Origin: Litomosoides sigmodontis
Taxonomy: Eukaryota > Nematoda > Chromadorea > Rhabditida > Onchocercidae
Length of the DNA stretch: 64,000 nucleotides
Direction of reading: 5' to 3'
Assembly: GCA_963070105.1 (NCBI GenBank)
Contig: OY718804.1
Location: 310,001-374,000, forward strand
The notes under the pieces were generated by a model. It was not told the origin of the DNA. It ran no database searches and saw only the letters and a list, made by a program, of their open reading frames with translations. Shown here piece after piece: positions 52,060 to 64,000 of this stretch. Made by a program: the position numbers and the translations under genes. The number at the start of each line of letters is the position of its first letter. The stretch's first letter is position 1.

Positions 52060-55000
52060 ATGAATGTTTCGGTAAGCGTTTCCTGAACTGATTGTTGTTT
52101 AAAGCCGGAATAGGAGAAGGCGAATTGAGATTTTAGACAGAGTCCAGCAACAAGTGAATAATGACTTGTAAATTTAACTCTCTGCCTATGGACATTTCCA
52201 AAAATTATTTGTTCATTTATCCTTTCCCACGCCAACCTCCCACTTTCACTTCCCAAATTTCTTTTTCCGCTTTTTTTTTTGTTCCTTCAATCGCTCAAGA
52301 ACGAGCAGCGAGCGAGAATTTCGTTCAATGAACATTTTAGATATCGATATTTCTAGCAATATTGTCATCATATGTAGTGATTAGCAGTGCTTTGCTACGG
52401 CAGAATTCACCCGGCAGGCCATTTATACCACCTCCGGAATGCGGAAATTACATAAACAATACGGAAACTTTAACACCGTAAGCTATCAGCTTTTTGTGAG
52501 TTTCTAAACTTGTGAAAGTAAAAGGAAAACTCGCGTCTTGTTCATTTTACTTTCTACCTGCTTCACCTAAAAATTGTTTAACTGTTGCTTTGAAAATGTC
52601 TAAGTTGCTTTTTGAGTAGCAATGAATATTTAATTGCAACTAATTTGCACTTAATTTTTACTGTTTCTTTTTTACGAAATTTCGCAGAGCTAATTTCAGC
52701 TCGGTTTTACAAATCCATAAGCGTAATGACTCTCCGGGTTTCAAAATACGGTTCAGTAGGAATATGTTCCGCTACGGCAATTCCATGATTTCGCAAATAT
52801 TAAATCAAAAAATACGGAATATTAGGATACCATCATTTACTCAATGTCTTCCGGAAGTGTGACAATTTAATTTAAATTTTAAAGTGAAATTAATTTACAT
52901 TGTATGCGTTAACACTTTAATTATTCTCTAAATCTTAACTTGCTCCATTTTTGAATTTTCAAGGAGAATTATTTTTTTCGATTAATTTGTTAGAAGGCTT
53001 GCCAACCATGAATGAAAACAAAATTTTTAGGTTTCAGAAGGATTTTTTCACAATTTCATGTGATTGAAAAAGTATTTTTCAGGTTAATGGATGTGCATAC
53101 CTTAGAAATATACTTGTAACAAATTACCTGTGTGCTCGACATATCGCGCTGTTTCCAATATCCCACAATGAAATTGGTCTAAACATTCAAAATTTTGACC
53201 TGAGGTGTTCCATTCCTTGATACTTTCACGAAAAATTAGCATCATAATAAGTAGAAGTCTTACTGCTTTAAACTTTTTTTAAATTTTACTAGTTATCGTC
53301 TGCTTGCATTTCAATATTCTATCTCGATCAACTTTTAGTTCGATCTTTCTGAAGAAGTCTGGTGAATAGGGCATACCAGTTGCATATATATCCTCGAGCC
53401 ATTGCTTAGCAGCCTTAACCTCTATTTCATTAGTAGATGTTGTCTAATTTTCTCAAATTGTGACTGAAGTCCAACGCACCACGACAAATATTGCATTTTA
53501 ATTGAATTTATTGATAGGCTATGCCATCGTTGAGTAAAGCAATCATTTTTCAGTTAAATTTCGTTTGTCAAAATTTCAATTTAATTGATATTTATTGTTG
53601 CGGAAGTAAACCATAAATTGAATAAAATTTTCATAATTTTTTTTGGACTTGGCTTCCAACAGCTTTACACAAATCATAATTTTATTTTCTGAAATTTTAG
53701 TTTGAGTGGACAACTCGGAGGACAAGTCGTTGTTCTACTGCCTCTACCACTCTGTGGGACATTATGTATTGACACCAGACAGGTATTTTTCCTTCCTTCC
53801 TCAATCTGTTAATTTTCAACATAGATTTAAAAAAAAATTGCTAGTCGTTTTTTACAGATATCAATATCGTTGCAAGTAGCAATTGAGCGCAATGCTTATA
53901 ATGGTGCCGCATATATTCGTATGACCAAATGCTCCTTGACCCTTGGGTATCTAAATATTTACATTGTTGGTGGCGGTCTAATTGGTGAAATTATCAACAA
54001 TAACTTTCGGGTAGCACATTTCTTTCTAATTAAAATGATAAACTTTGAGCAGTGACTGGGTAATGTCTATTTCAAATATCTTATCTCGCTTGACAGTCAT
54101 TCAGTGCAATGTATCTAATTAAAAATTTATTTTTAAAAGATAATAAGCCATCGCTTAATTGATTGCTTAACTTAATTGAAGTTTGTTAAGCTTTCAAGTA
54201 CTACCATTAGTTCGTGTAGCGATTTGAGAGTAATAAAACGTTCGGTCATTTCTCATTTGAAAATCTTCAGAGTAAGATTATATCAAAGTTTTATGCAACA
54301 CTGCCAGAAAAGTTTTGCAATATGATACCGCCACTACTCGATGAGCATGTAAATTCTCAGCTAATTAATGTGCCGCAAAAGATCTCGATTACTCAAATGA
54401 TTTCATATATTTCTGACTTGGTCGGGAGACCGAAAAAGCTACCTGAATACGTATGTGCAGCTTGCTTTCCCTCTTTTAATACTTATAGCTAAGTTATCTG
54501 AGGCTTTGTTTTGATATTTTTCAAACGTCTCAGGCACAGCTTTTCATGTCAAGTTGCGGTGTCGAGCCTCATAAAATCAACCGCCTGCATGGAAAAGGAA
54601 AATTTCATTAAATAACTCTCACTTCATAATTTGACAAATTTTCCATTTTTGCAATGGTACTACTTCAAATTAAATTCATCACTTAATTTCAGTGTTACTC
54701 CGATATTTGCAAGCGTTATCACTCCACCAGTGTGTCGTCGGTGAGCAGGAAGCATAGTACAAAAGCGATCCTCACCGGTGTACCCAATGTAGTTAGCACG
54801 GAACAAAAAGCAATTAGCAGCAATAAACTTTTAGCAAAATCAGAACAGTTCATCAATAATACATTACTGAATGTTGCTGCTTTACCCGAGACAAACGGTC
54901 AGAAGACATTTGCGCCTGTGAGGATAATTACGAAATTTCCTCAAAAGGTACAAAAAACTCGGCAAAGTGGGATTTGGCAAAGAACGAGGAGAGATGTAAG

Positions 55001-57273
55001 TGAAATGAAAATTATGAATAACACTTTGATGGAAGAATATTAAATTTTCCTAATTATGCTCATTTAATTGAGTCAATAAATAAACGACAATTACAGATTG
55101 GATTAACAGATGCAAATAATAATGATAATGGATGGCAACAATGTGCTAACTGCGATTATGAGAAGAACGAGTTAATATCGTACTATGCCAATGGTATTAT
55201 TAATCGTATTCAAGTACGTCTGAAACTGTTTTAAAAACACAAACACTTAACACAAATTTCAACAAAATTAACGAAAAAAATTTATTTGAAGTGTCTTTGG
55301 ATTTATTTCGATGTAAATAGCTTTTATGGTAATCCAGTAAAGCATAAAAAGATTATTTCAGAAATGCGCTTCGGACATGGTTCTGTCAACATCTTTGTTG
55401 GATTCATCATCGACTAATTCTGATTTAACTCTCAATTTATTAGGAGAATTTAGTCCAAATGCTCAGGGCGATACACCTTTTGCGCCACCTGTACTAGAAT
55501 TTCCCGTACAAGACAGTGGAAAAATGCTTGATCTTCTCGTCAGTGATTATACATTCAATACATTACTCTATCATTTGCATAGGTTTGCTATTTCCTTCAA
55601 ATACCTCCTTACAACCGTACCTACGACAGTTAATTAAGGATTACGGTGGTAAATTGATGCATACTGTATACTTCGTAATATTTTTATTGGTAACATATAT
55701 TTTCATTTCATTTCTTATTCATGTCAACACCTATTTGCAAAAAGCTCTTATAACTGAAAAAAGAAAACGAAGAAATGTTTGATTTAAGCTCAAAAAAATT
55801 ATATAATATCTGAAATTGTTTATTTGAAACTTACCAAAATGCACTTTCGGTCCTATTGTAAGCGATGCATAATTTCTTCAGAAGAGGTGTTTTTACATTC
55901 CGAATCGGTCCTGAGATACCAGTTATTGGTGATTTATTAAATTTAACATGCGCGGCTGATGATATCGATTTTGAATTGAGCGTCGAATTGCAGGATAACG
56001 AGGTTTGTGAGATCAGTGTCGCAATGAATGGGGCGGTTTTTAATTGAAATTTAAAACTGAGCAAATATTTAAAATTAATCCGTAGAATGTGAAACATAAG
56101 TGGATGGGCAGAAAGCTAATTATCACAGCTTATCGGTTATCCAACAGAGTATGATTGGTGAAAAGAATTAATTTGCAAGTTATTTAAAATCAAACGAAAA
56201 ATCTCAGATTGACATGAAAAAGAAGAGCTCGAAAGATTAAAATTTGAATCAAAATTCGGTGCTTATTCTTTTACACCTCACATTTCTTTTGTGGCATTTT
56301 TTAAAGGTATATTTGTATGAGTAATTCAGGATTTAAATAATAACGCAACTTTGAATGAAACGAATTCGCAAAATGAGCGCAAGAGACGCCACACGACAGT
56401 GGATACCTTCTTGAATTTCGGTATCTGTCTGGGTGATATTGCACCGGAAATTCGTGAAAAACATCCTGGAAAACGAGTTTACATCACGATCAGAACAAAC
56501 CAGGCACCATCTATACAATTTCAGGCAACTAATGGAGGCAAGTTTTCCAATATTTTCCAAAATTTTACCAAAAACATCTCTCTCATTTTTACTTCATGTA
56601 CTTCTGACACTTCGCCGCAAAATTCGGATTGAAAATTTCTTAAATCTTTAGTGATTTTGCAGATTTTTCTAATATTTCAGGCACAATCATAATTGAATTT
56701 GTAATAGATGGCCTGATTTATTTGGATGGTACCACTACACAAGTTGGCCATATCCGAATTATAGCAGTGTCTGCGATAACGGTCGAAGTCAAAGGCGATC
56801 GAGTCGTTAGTAAAGTGCAAATTCAACGGATGGATTTTGTTGACGTTGATAAAACGTTTGGCCTTCCAGAAGAAGCATTCACTAATCTTTCTGACTTAGC
56901 TCGAGGAATTATTACTAAGGTAAGCACTTCGAATGAGTAATGCTAGTTGTGAAAGGCAACTTTCCACTGAGTGGAGTGAGTAGGGCTTTACAACATTCCC
57001 CAACTTCAACAGTGATTAAATTCGCTAGTAATCAAAACCTTCAGAAAACTTCATTCATCTAATTTTTCCCTTTCTTTTTTTCAGGCAATAAATAGGAAGT
57101 TATCTTCTGGAATTCCAATAATTGTACCCCAATTAGGTTTACCAATTCAATTGCATAATACTAATTTGCAAATAGTCGAACATGCATTGTTCATTTCCAC
57201 CGACGCCAACTTTCCATTATCGGCAAATCGCTTGCCGTACCAAAGGTTTGTTGGATGTCCGTATTATAATTAA
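52060..57273 (+). CDS. Secreted BPI/LBP-family lipid-binding protein
   Basis: Exons start at 52060, 52341, 52688 (or 52700), 53083, 53701, 53858, 54271, 54693, 55097, 55362, 55882, 56330, 56681 and 57085, with the stop at 57271-57273; all are in phase, giving about 750 residues. Exon 1 is only MNVS (donor GTAAGC). An acceptor at 52029 suggests spliced-leader addition. Residues 1-23 form a signal peptide. GFKIRFSRNMFRYG with KIRNIRIPS, YLCARHIALFP and KFYATLPEKFC belong to the N-terminal BPI barrel. RGVFTFRIGPEIP and LGLPIQLHNTNLQI belong to the C-terminal barrel. The family binds lipids in two barrel-end pockets; vertebrate members bind lipopolysaccharide, and nematode members are linked to lipid transport. 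A Lys/Thr/Arg-rich insert (about 286-425) separates the barrels, which makes it longer than the usual 480 residues. Exon 12 ends at a GC donor. The C terminus may continue into an unseen exon, since CAAAG/GTTTGT at 57241 is a possible donor. Confidence 0.87.
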
Positions 57274-58812
57274 ATGTTACTAATTTGAAATTATCAAATA
57301 ACAAACTGTTTAATTAATTGACTTTCGACAATCCATCTAATTTTTGAATGAAATTTTACGATCTCTGAGAGACCAAAAAAGACAATCAAGCAAATCGCTA
57401 TTAAAATAATCAAAAAAATTTATTTCTTGGTTTTTCTTTGAATTTATAATTTTATTGAAACGTTTGCTTCGTTGCATAATTGTGAACTAAAAATCGATGC
57501 TGTAAATTAGAAGTAAACGAATGTGAGGTGAAATTTTGCTTTATTCAAAATATTTCTCATAGAATGATTGTTATTAGCCATTTCAGTTCTACCTCATTCA
57601 ATGAACCTTTTTAGCGTTTATGCCCTTTTACGTGTTATATAAGAAGAAGGAAAAGCAGTATTTATTACTATTTCCTTAACAAAGCGATTGTGAAATTGCT
57701 TTTTTCTAAATTAATAGATATATTTTTTGAAATTTTATAGTTTACATTGCGCAAGTTAAGTTGTATTTTGAAAACTTATTTTTGTTGAAATTCATTGGAC
57801 GTAGTTTATGATTTAGAATTAATTACGTTAAAATATCCACTATCTGTTAATTTATTTCGCGTCTGTTTGTCCATTGATAGATGAACTTATACAATAATTA
57901 ATTAGTATATGCAGGAATGAATAAAAAATTTTACCGCTCTGAATGAGTTCTAAGCTGAGCTGGAATTTCCTCTGATCGCTGAACACACCCGTTACTGGTG
58001 GAACACAGTAGTGGCCTACCACTACCACTCCAATGTTTTGGATTGTCGATCTGCCTTGCTGCTATCCACTGGACCTTTCCAGCAGAAAATTAATAAATAA
58101 CCAAATTAATAATTTAATTTATCCGTTGGACTTCAACGAATGAGAAATTTATTCAAATCAACACATGAATTAATGTGGTTATTATTAACCAAATACCGAC
58201 ATTAAAGATGGCACCGAAAACTTTCACAGATGAAAGTTTTATTGTTGTTCCCCTTTTCTTTTCTTTTTCAAATATCAGCAAATGAATGAATAGCAACAAA
58301 TGAATGAGCGTGCCTAAAGCTTCTCCAATTATTCCGGAAAGATAAATCAGGAAAAGGAAGAAAATCAGGAAATGCCATCGGTTCGCTTTGTCGTCAACAA
58401 CTACTAAAGTACTAAGTGCCTTAGGAAAAAGAGAGAAATGTGGATGATCAAAAGAAAAAGAGAACAAATACCGCGAAAATTTCGCATGAATTTTGAAATG
58501 ATTGCTCAATTTGGTAGAATTTTTTTTACGAACAGAAAAAAGGAAAAGATCAAATTGCAAAGTCTTACGTATTCACACAATTGAAAATTAATTCCGGCAA
58601 GTATCACAGCCCAAATTGATAATCACTTTACACATAGCCAAAATGGACTAGAGAAAACTTACACGTGAATCGTGTACAACTTACATAATACATATGAGGC
58701 ATTCACAACACTTAGACTTAATTTATATTACATTAGATTACTAACATTTAAGAAATTAACTTTGAAAAACTTTAAATCGGAAAAGGAGACATAATACTAA
58801 TTTATGGCAAGA
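57274..58812. other. Intergenic region between convergent genes
   Basis: 3' flanks of the plus-strand BPI gene and the minus-strand zinc-finger gene. AATAAA near 57923 and TTTATT near 58147 and 58220 are candidate polyadenylation signals for each. The 135-residue minus open frame at 58153-58560 is hydrophobic but lacks splice context and family features, so it is probably spurious 3' untranslated sequence. Confidence 0.45.
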
Positions 58813-61800
58813 CTAGGAATTTTTCCTTGGCTTATTGCTAGAACGTATACACGTGGACTCTTCATGCTTTGACAAATAACTTTTTAAAGCGAAACGTTTC
58901 CCGCAACGTTGACAGGCGTACGGTTTGACACCTACAATGAAATGAGCGGTCTTCTGATAATGTGGTAATTAGAGTGATATCATATTTTCTACAATCTCCT
59001 CACGTTTTAGACAGATTAATAAAATTGTAAAACTGATCGATAAGCTAAATCATTTCTAAAAATTATGCTATCAATTTTTTTTTAATTTCATTAAGCTTGA
59101 CTTAAACTGAACTAAAATCTACTTTTTTTATCACTCAAAGAAGATAATGTAAAGAGAAGGATAAATTTACAGCAAGAATTTTAGTACTGCAGCAATAATA
59201 TGAATGATAAAGATAAAATTTTTAAGTAAAAATTTAACAGCAAACACTGTAAATATTATTACCGCTAAGACAGCAAAATAATCTTTTAAGAAAATTTTAA
59301 ATCAAACTGACTACAATTATCTCTAAGAAAATATTCTATCAGTAGAAGTTTAGAGAAAAGTATTGTTTAGAATGATTTACTTTCATTTTAGTGTTAATTT
59401 CAACTTCTGAAAAATCAACTAGTAACATCATCACTTACCACTATGCGTTTGCACATGAGCGCGTAGGTTACTTTTGTCCGCGAACGCTTTAGCGCATATT
59501 GGACATTGAAACGGTTTTTCACCAGCTAAAAAATGGAACTAACCTATATGTGTGATTTTAAATGATTGCAGTAAAATGTTATTTTCATAAATCAAAAACT
59601 GAAGAAGCAGCTGCAGTCGTGAAAAGGAATTAAATAGTTTATGTAGTAATGTCTTGACGACCTGATATTCAATTATGATCAAAAAAGGATGAAAGACGTC
59701 CCATTGAGCTATTCAAATAGTTTCTTACAAACACTTTCATCAGCTTTACACTACAAGACATTTAATTTGAATTGTGAACTTACTGTGTGTTCTCATGTGT
59801 CCCTGAAGAAGCCAATGCCTTGTGAAAGTCTTTCCACACACGGAACATTTGCAAGTGCTAACATGCGATGATGATAACCGTGCGGAATTGTTTCCACCGT
59901 CTCGATTACTGTTTGAACCGAATCCGGTTGCTTTTGTCCGATAGGTACCACTCCTTTTGGTACCGTTCCTGGTAGAAGTGCTAGTATTACCGCTACTGTA
60001 AGTTGTATCGACACTACTGCTACTGCATGCAACAGACTGCAACTGCGGTTGCTGTTGATGCCATGCCATATGAATCATTAGGTCGGTCGGATTCAGGTAA
60101 ATGTTTTTGCACGACGGACATTGCAAGGTTGGAGACGGTGTCAAAGGTTTGAAAGCTACAAAATTAGCATACTATCGAACGGTAGTCTCAAATAATAGTG
60201 AATCATTACAACAAACAAAGGTAAAAAATTATCCTCACTGTAATCATGGATATAAGCAACTCATGATATTTGTTATTTCCACTAATGTGGAATAACATTA
60301 CTCTATCTACTTATTAGAAAGCGTTTCTATAACTTAATAATACACGCATAAATTCCTCGTTAAACGACGATTTCTATTAATTTTCTCACGCTATTTGACG
60401 CACATTTCACGGTGAGCTGTCCTATACGTTAGCATAGATGAAGGATCACAGCATGTAAACCTTCAATATGATAGTATCAGTAATCTCTGCATTACTAAAG
60501 GTTATGACATATAAAGGTACTTATAAAGGTGATGCCTATTAGGTCCCTAATATTGATGAGTAATAACGTACATCGCAATGTTGCGATAGATAGCACAAAT
60601 ATTTTTGTTCTCGCAATTCTGGCGATTATTTTCAGATACTTTTAGTAGTGACAGACAGATAATAAGAGCTAATCCACGTCGATTAATATAGTAATTCGCG
60701 TACAGTACTACTTAACAGACACTTAAAATATGTTCTCGTCTCTCTGCTTAATCTCTCTGTCATCTGAACCATCCATCTTGTGATGTTTTTTTTCGACTTC
60801 TATCTTCTGAAGTTTCCAAAAAAATTTTTTTGGCTGTTTCAGGTAAGTTATTGTAGAAGTCTTGTTCCGCTTATTCGATCGTACATTTTCTTTTGATTCA
60901 CTATGACTTAGTGTTCAAGTGCGATAATAAAAAAAAGGAAAATTAAATAAAATGCGATTTAAATCAATTATTGAAAATAACAAACGCCATTTCAAGCTGT
61001 ACACATTGAATGGAAAAGAACACATTTGCGCTGCACTAATTAGTACACATTTCAGGTGAGATCATTCTTTTAAACAATTTAACCTTCAACTTACTGAAAA
61101 AACAAAATAGATAAAATCGATAACTTACGGATATTCAAAGTATTAAACTGCGGAAACTGCATTGGCCTAAAAAGCGCAGTGCCAAAATAATGAGGTGGAA
61201 ATGGTGGCGGAAAAATATAAGACGGCGGAATGAAAAATTTGAACCTTTCCGTTGGGAGCGATATTGATGGTGGGAATGCAAAGGGAGAAGTCATTGGCAG
61301 ATGCCCTGAAAGTAAGCTAAAGCGATCCAGTATTTACAGGATTCCGTTCTGAGTGACCTGAAATTGGCAACGTTCGCTTTCTTACGTAGTATGTTTATGA
61401 TTTTGAAATGGCGACGTTTTTCTTTGTTCGCAAATCATTTCACTACTTCATAGGTATCCATTCCTGTAGCATTTAAACGCGACGCAAGCAGAAATAATCC
61501 CAACTACTTTTAATTCCTCTTGTTTCCTCAGCGTTCCGATCCCACTCAGTACTTATTTCGATTCTAAATGGTAAATTAAGGTCAGAGTGTCCTTCTCAAC
61601 GAAAACCGATCAGAGTTGCTAACTCACACTGCAGTTCTTCCTATATAAGTTACATCAAATTACAACAGACATAACTATCTCTTCAGAAATGAGATCTATT
61701 TGTTTGTTCTCATCAAAAAAAATTATTTTTCTCGCTCTTCCTGACTGTATTTGTTTAAATTCAAAACGAATTACTTCTACGAGATCGGTTACTGTATTGG

Positions 61801-61936
61801 AATGAATTTTACCACTTAAAAGTCAATGACGGTGGTGGCCTGGATGGATGGTACCTGCCTGCACAGTGTCATTGCTAACAGATGAAACAGGAGAGGTCCT
61901 CTGAGATACCGTATTCTTGACGTGTACTTCCGACAT
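58813..61936 (-). CDS. Snail/Scratch-family C2H2 zinc-finger transcription factor
   Basis: Nuclear DNA-binding regulator; the family recognises E-box-like CAGGTG sites and usually represses. Exons (minus): 61855-61936, 61129-61305, 59784-60155, 59439-59525, 58813-58931; all in phase, 278 residues. Finger 1 is [21 protein letters not shown] (Cys99, Cys102, His115, His119). A Ser/Thr/Asn-rich linker (about 120-185) follows, then three contiguous fingers: [42 protein letters not shown] and [22 protein letters not shown], the last of C2HC type. TGEKPF joins fingers 2 and 3. [12 protein letters not shown] and [10 protein letters not shown] are closest to Scratch and to C. elegans CES-1, rather than to Snail proper. 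Residues 28-86 are Pro/Phe-rich. There is no SNAG-like start (MPRSF), and no acceptor precedes the first Met, so an extra 5' exon remains possible. Confidence 0.92.
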
Positions 61937-62144
61937 ATTGGTGATGATAGTGGCAGTGGTAGTGGTAATGACGCCGATCGCCGATGATAGGTGGTAATGG
62001 CTTGACAGTAGGCGTTACCGTTCCACTTCTACTCTCCCCGCCGTTCCTATCCGTCATCGGACAACAGTAAAGTCGTCGTTGAAAGTATGAGTTCTAGGAT
62101 GGGCCAGGGAAATGACAGAGAGAGGACGATGAAAGAGCACACAT

Positions 62145-62195
62145 ACACACAGAGAGAGAGGGAGAGGGGCAGGGAGAGAGAGACAATGACAGAGA
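62145..62195. repeat. (GA)n-rich microsatellite
   Basis: Interrupted GAGAGA run within the 5' flank of the zinc-finger gene. GAGA tracts can act as promoter elements in animals, but length variation or chance is equally possible. Confidence 0.85.
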
Positions 62196-62900
62196 GATAT
62201 CCTCACATTATCCTCCTAATTATCAATTTCGACCAGATGTGTTGTTGGATCACTTCCTCCTCACGAAGGTGTGCTTTTGTCGATAAAAATAGTTACGATT
62301 TCGAGGATTGAAAGTTTTAGCTAACTTTTAAATTTTGCTGAGAAATAAAATGTTCGTTTAATCTTCTATAGCATTTCTGCCTTCAGCATTTAAATTCCAA
62401 GCTAACTAACAATCAATTCAACTTTTTAAATGAATTCAAATTTCACACCAAAAATAGTGGCAATAATGATCGTGGTGAGAGAGTAGAGTGTCCCGGTATT
62501 TCTGGATGGGATTGTACTGCTAATTTAGTAATAATTGAATATTTTCTTTTGTACTGTTGCTATTCGTATAAACCTTCTAATATTTGATATTGTGGGATCA
62601 AGTAGACCAGTAATTTTTTTAATAACAAACACCGATAAAGCTCCAAGTGAAATATAAGCAAGCATTCTGCAGTTCATCGATAAGTCAGGAAGGTCAAAAC
62701 GGCCCCATACAAATACTTCGTATGTTTTGATTTCGATCTAAAATAAGAAAAGACATTCTACCACTTTGGTACGCATTTGCTACCGAGCAGGTAACTGGCG
62801 AAGTCAACTTCCTGAACAAAAATAGGTTTTGGACCCCGAAAAAATCAATAGGATGTATTTTGCAAAATTACAGGGAGCAGAAGAGTTGATCACTGCCACC

Positions 62901-62915
62901 GGGGGGGGGGGGGGG
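62901..62915. repeat. Homopolymer run of 15 G
   Basis: Fifteen consecutive G on the plus strand, exceptional in AT-rich DNA. It could form a G-quadruplex or be an inaccurate-length assembly site. Confidence 0.95.
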
Positions 62916-64000
62916 CATTTTTCCTAATTTAAACAAAGCTATCCAGACTTTTTCGCTTTGTAGCTCAGTGCAATTCATCTTCACTTCTTCGCTTGGGCAG
63001 ACCAAAATGGAAATGGTTCACTTTTCCTACTTACTCAAAAGAGTTGCAAGTAAAGCGTTATTTCTTGAATTTTTCCGCCTCGACAAAAATCATCCATCCA
63101 TCTAATCGCACGTCACTTTCCCACCGAACGCATTCATATTCCTCCTACTTCCTATCTCTTTCCTCTCTTCGCATCACTTCAACTCTTCTCGAAGTCATTT
63201 CCATAAAATTTACAATTATTAGTTCGCAAAAATTCTTCCAAACACCACAACTACCAACAGGCTAATCCATTTGCCTAGTTTTTTCCTCAATTCCTCGCCC
63301 CATCCAGCTAACTGAGCGACTAATTAGCAACACACATAGCTCTTACTTGTACAACAATGCCACATGTATTCCATTTCCTCACTTCTTCGACCCAATTGTC
63401 TTTCCGTTAAATTACATAAAATTTACTATTGCGGAAATTTCGATCTCCGTTTTTAGAAATTCCATCAGCTATTCGTCTACATTTCTAGCACTTATGTCCT
63501 ACTCTTTCTTTCTTAGCTATTTTCGAAATTTTATTGAATATTCTTAACATTTTGACAAATATGAAATTTTGCTAGTTAACACTTAGTGGATGTTGTAGAG
63601 ATTTTGATATGAAAGATTTGCAATCAAATAATTCAAAGTGTGAGAGATAGAAGAAAAATGTCGAACTGACTTCACTCTGACGAAGCAAAGCGAACATCGC
63701 AAAATAAAACTTTAGCAATTTTAATTGATAATGAAATGTAATGATCAATGCAAGTCAAATACTTTTTGAGACATTCTTCCACTTCTCACTTCCCAAGTCT
63801 AATTAAATATTTTGAAGTTTCAATATATTAAATGCAACGGCAAAAGGTTATGCACAAGGAAGCAGTGCGTTGAAGAGAAAAAGTGTTGAAACATTGCAGT
63901 TACCGCTCACGTCCCAAAAAAGAACAGAAAGTCCTACCTACTACTAATTTTATTATTTGAAACATTACTTTTCAAAAAAAGAAGATCAAACAAAATTGGA

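Larger units (their letters stand above)
61937..64000. other. Upstream region of zinc-finger gene; simple repeats
   Basis: Likely promoter and regulatory DNA of the minus-strand zinc-finger gene. Contains a GA-rich repeat (about 62145-62195) and a G run at 62901-62915. The short open frames at 62087, 62993 and 63347 are not supported. Confidence 0.45.

Noticed and set aside
58153..58560. 135-residue hydrophobic minus-strand frame
   Set aside because: It sits in the expected 3' untranslated region of the zinc-finger gene; the hydrophobicity follows from T-rich sequence.

Overview
This is a eukaryotic genomic window, about two thirds A+T, with small exons, introns of about 46 bp to over 2 kb, and pyrimidine-AG 3' splice sites that often sit only a few bases before an ATG (as expected for spliced-leader trans-splicing). 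Together with the protein families present, this points to a nematode. The base composition and gene structures look filarial or spirurid, but the species cannot be fixed from the window alone. There is no operon, CRISPR array or bacterial mobile element.

I assembled six protein-coding gene models by joining exons by hand; phases agree at every junction used. From left to right: (1) minus strand 1644-4314, a 524-residue type II membrane protein of unknown function with a Ser/Thr-rich stalk; (2) minus strand 6411-6481, tRNA-Gln(TTG); (3) minus strand 8203-14155, a GH37 trehalase in eight exons; (4) plus strand 25999-26913, a secreted ML-domain lipid-binding protein; (5) plus strand 28127-39672, the phosphorylase b kinase regulatory (alpha-type) subunit in 28 exons; (6) plus strand 41479-47739, a DDX11/CHL1-type iron-sulfur DNA helicase in 16 exons; (7) plus strand 52060-57273, a secreted BPI/LBP-family lipid-binding protein in 14 exons; (8) minus strand 58813-61936, a Snail/Scratch-family zinc-finger transcription factor in five exons.

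The rest is AT-rich intergenic DNA. It includes a roughly 10 kb stretch without convincing genes (about 16.1-25.98 kb), a nearly pure (TG)n tract of about 400 bp, a 15-base G run, and short tandem and inverted repeats. Trehalase and phosphorylase kinase both belong to carbohydrate-reserve metabolism, and two separate secreted lipid-binding families occur (ML and BPI), but nothing in the layout shows these genes are co-regulated.

The observations most worth following are splicing anomalies in the kinase-subunit gene (a 3' site reading CG instead of AG, and a GC 5' site), a canonical GC-AG intron in the BPI gene, a decayed copy of a trehalase exon lying inside a trehalase intron, the uncharacterised membrane protein, and a near-perfect 50 bp hairpin at 18354-18403. 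I did not find a clearly new biological system.
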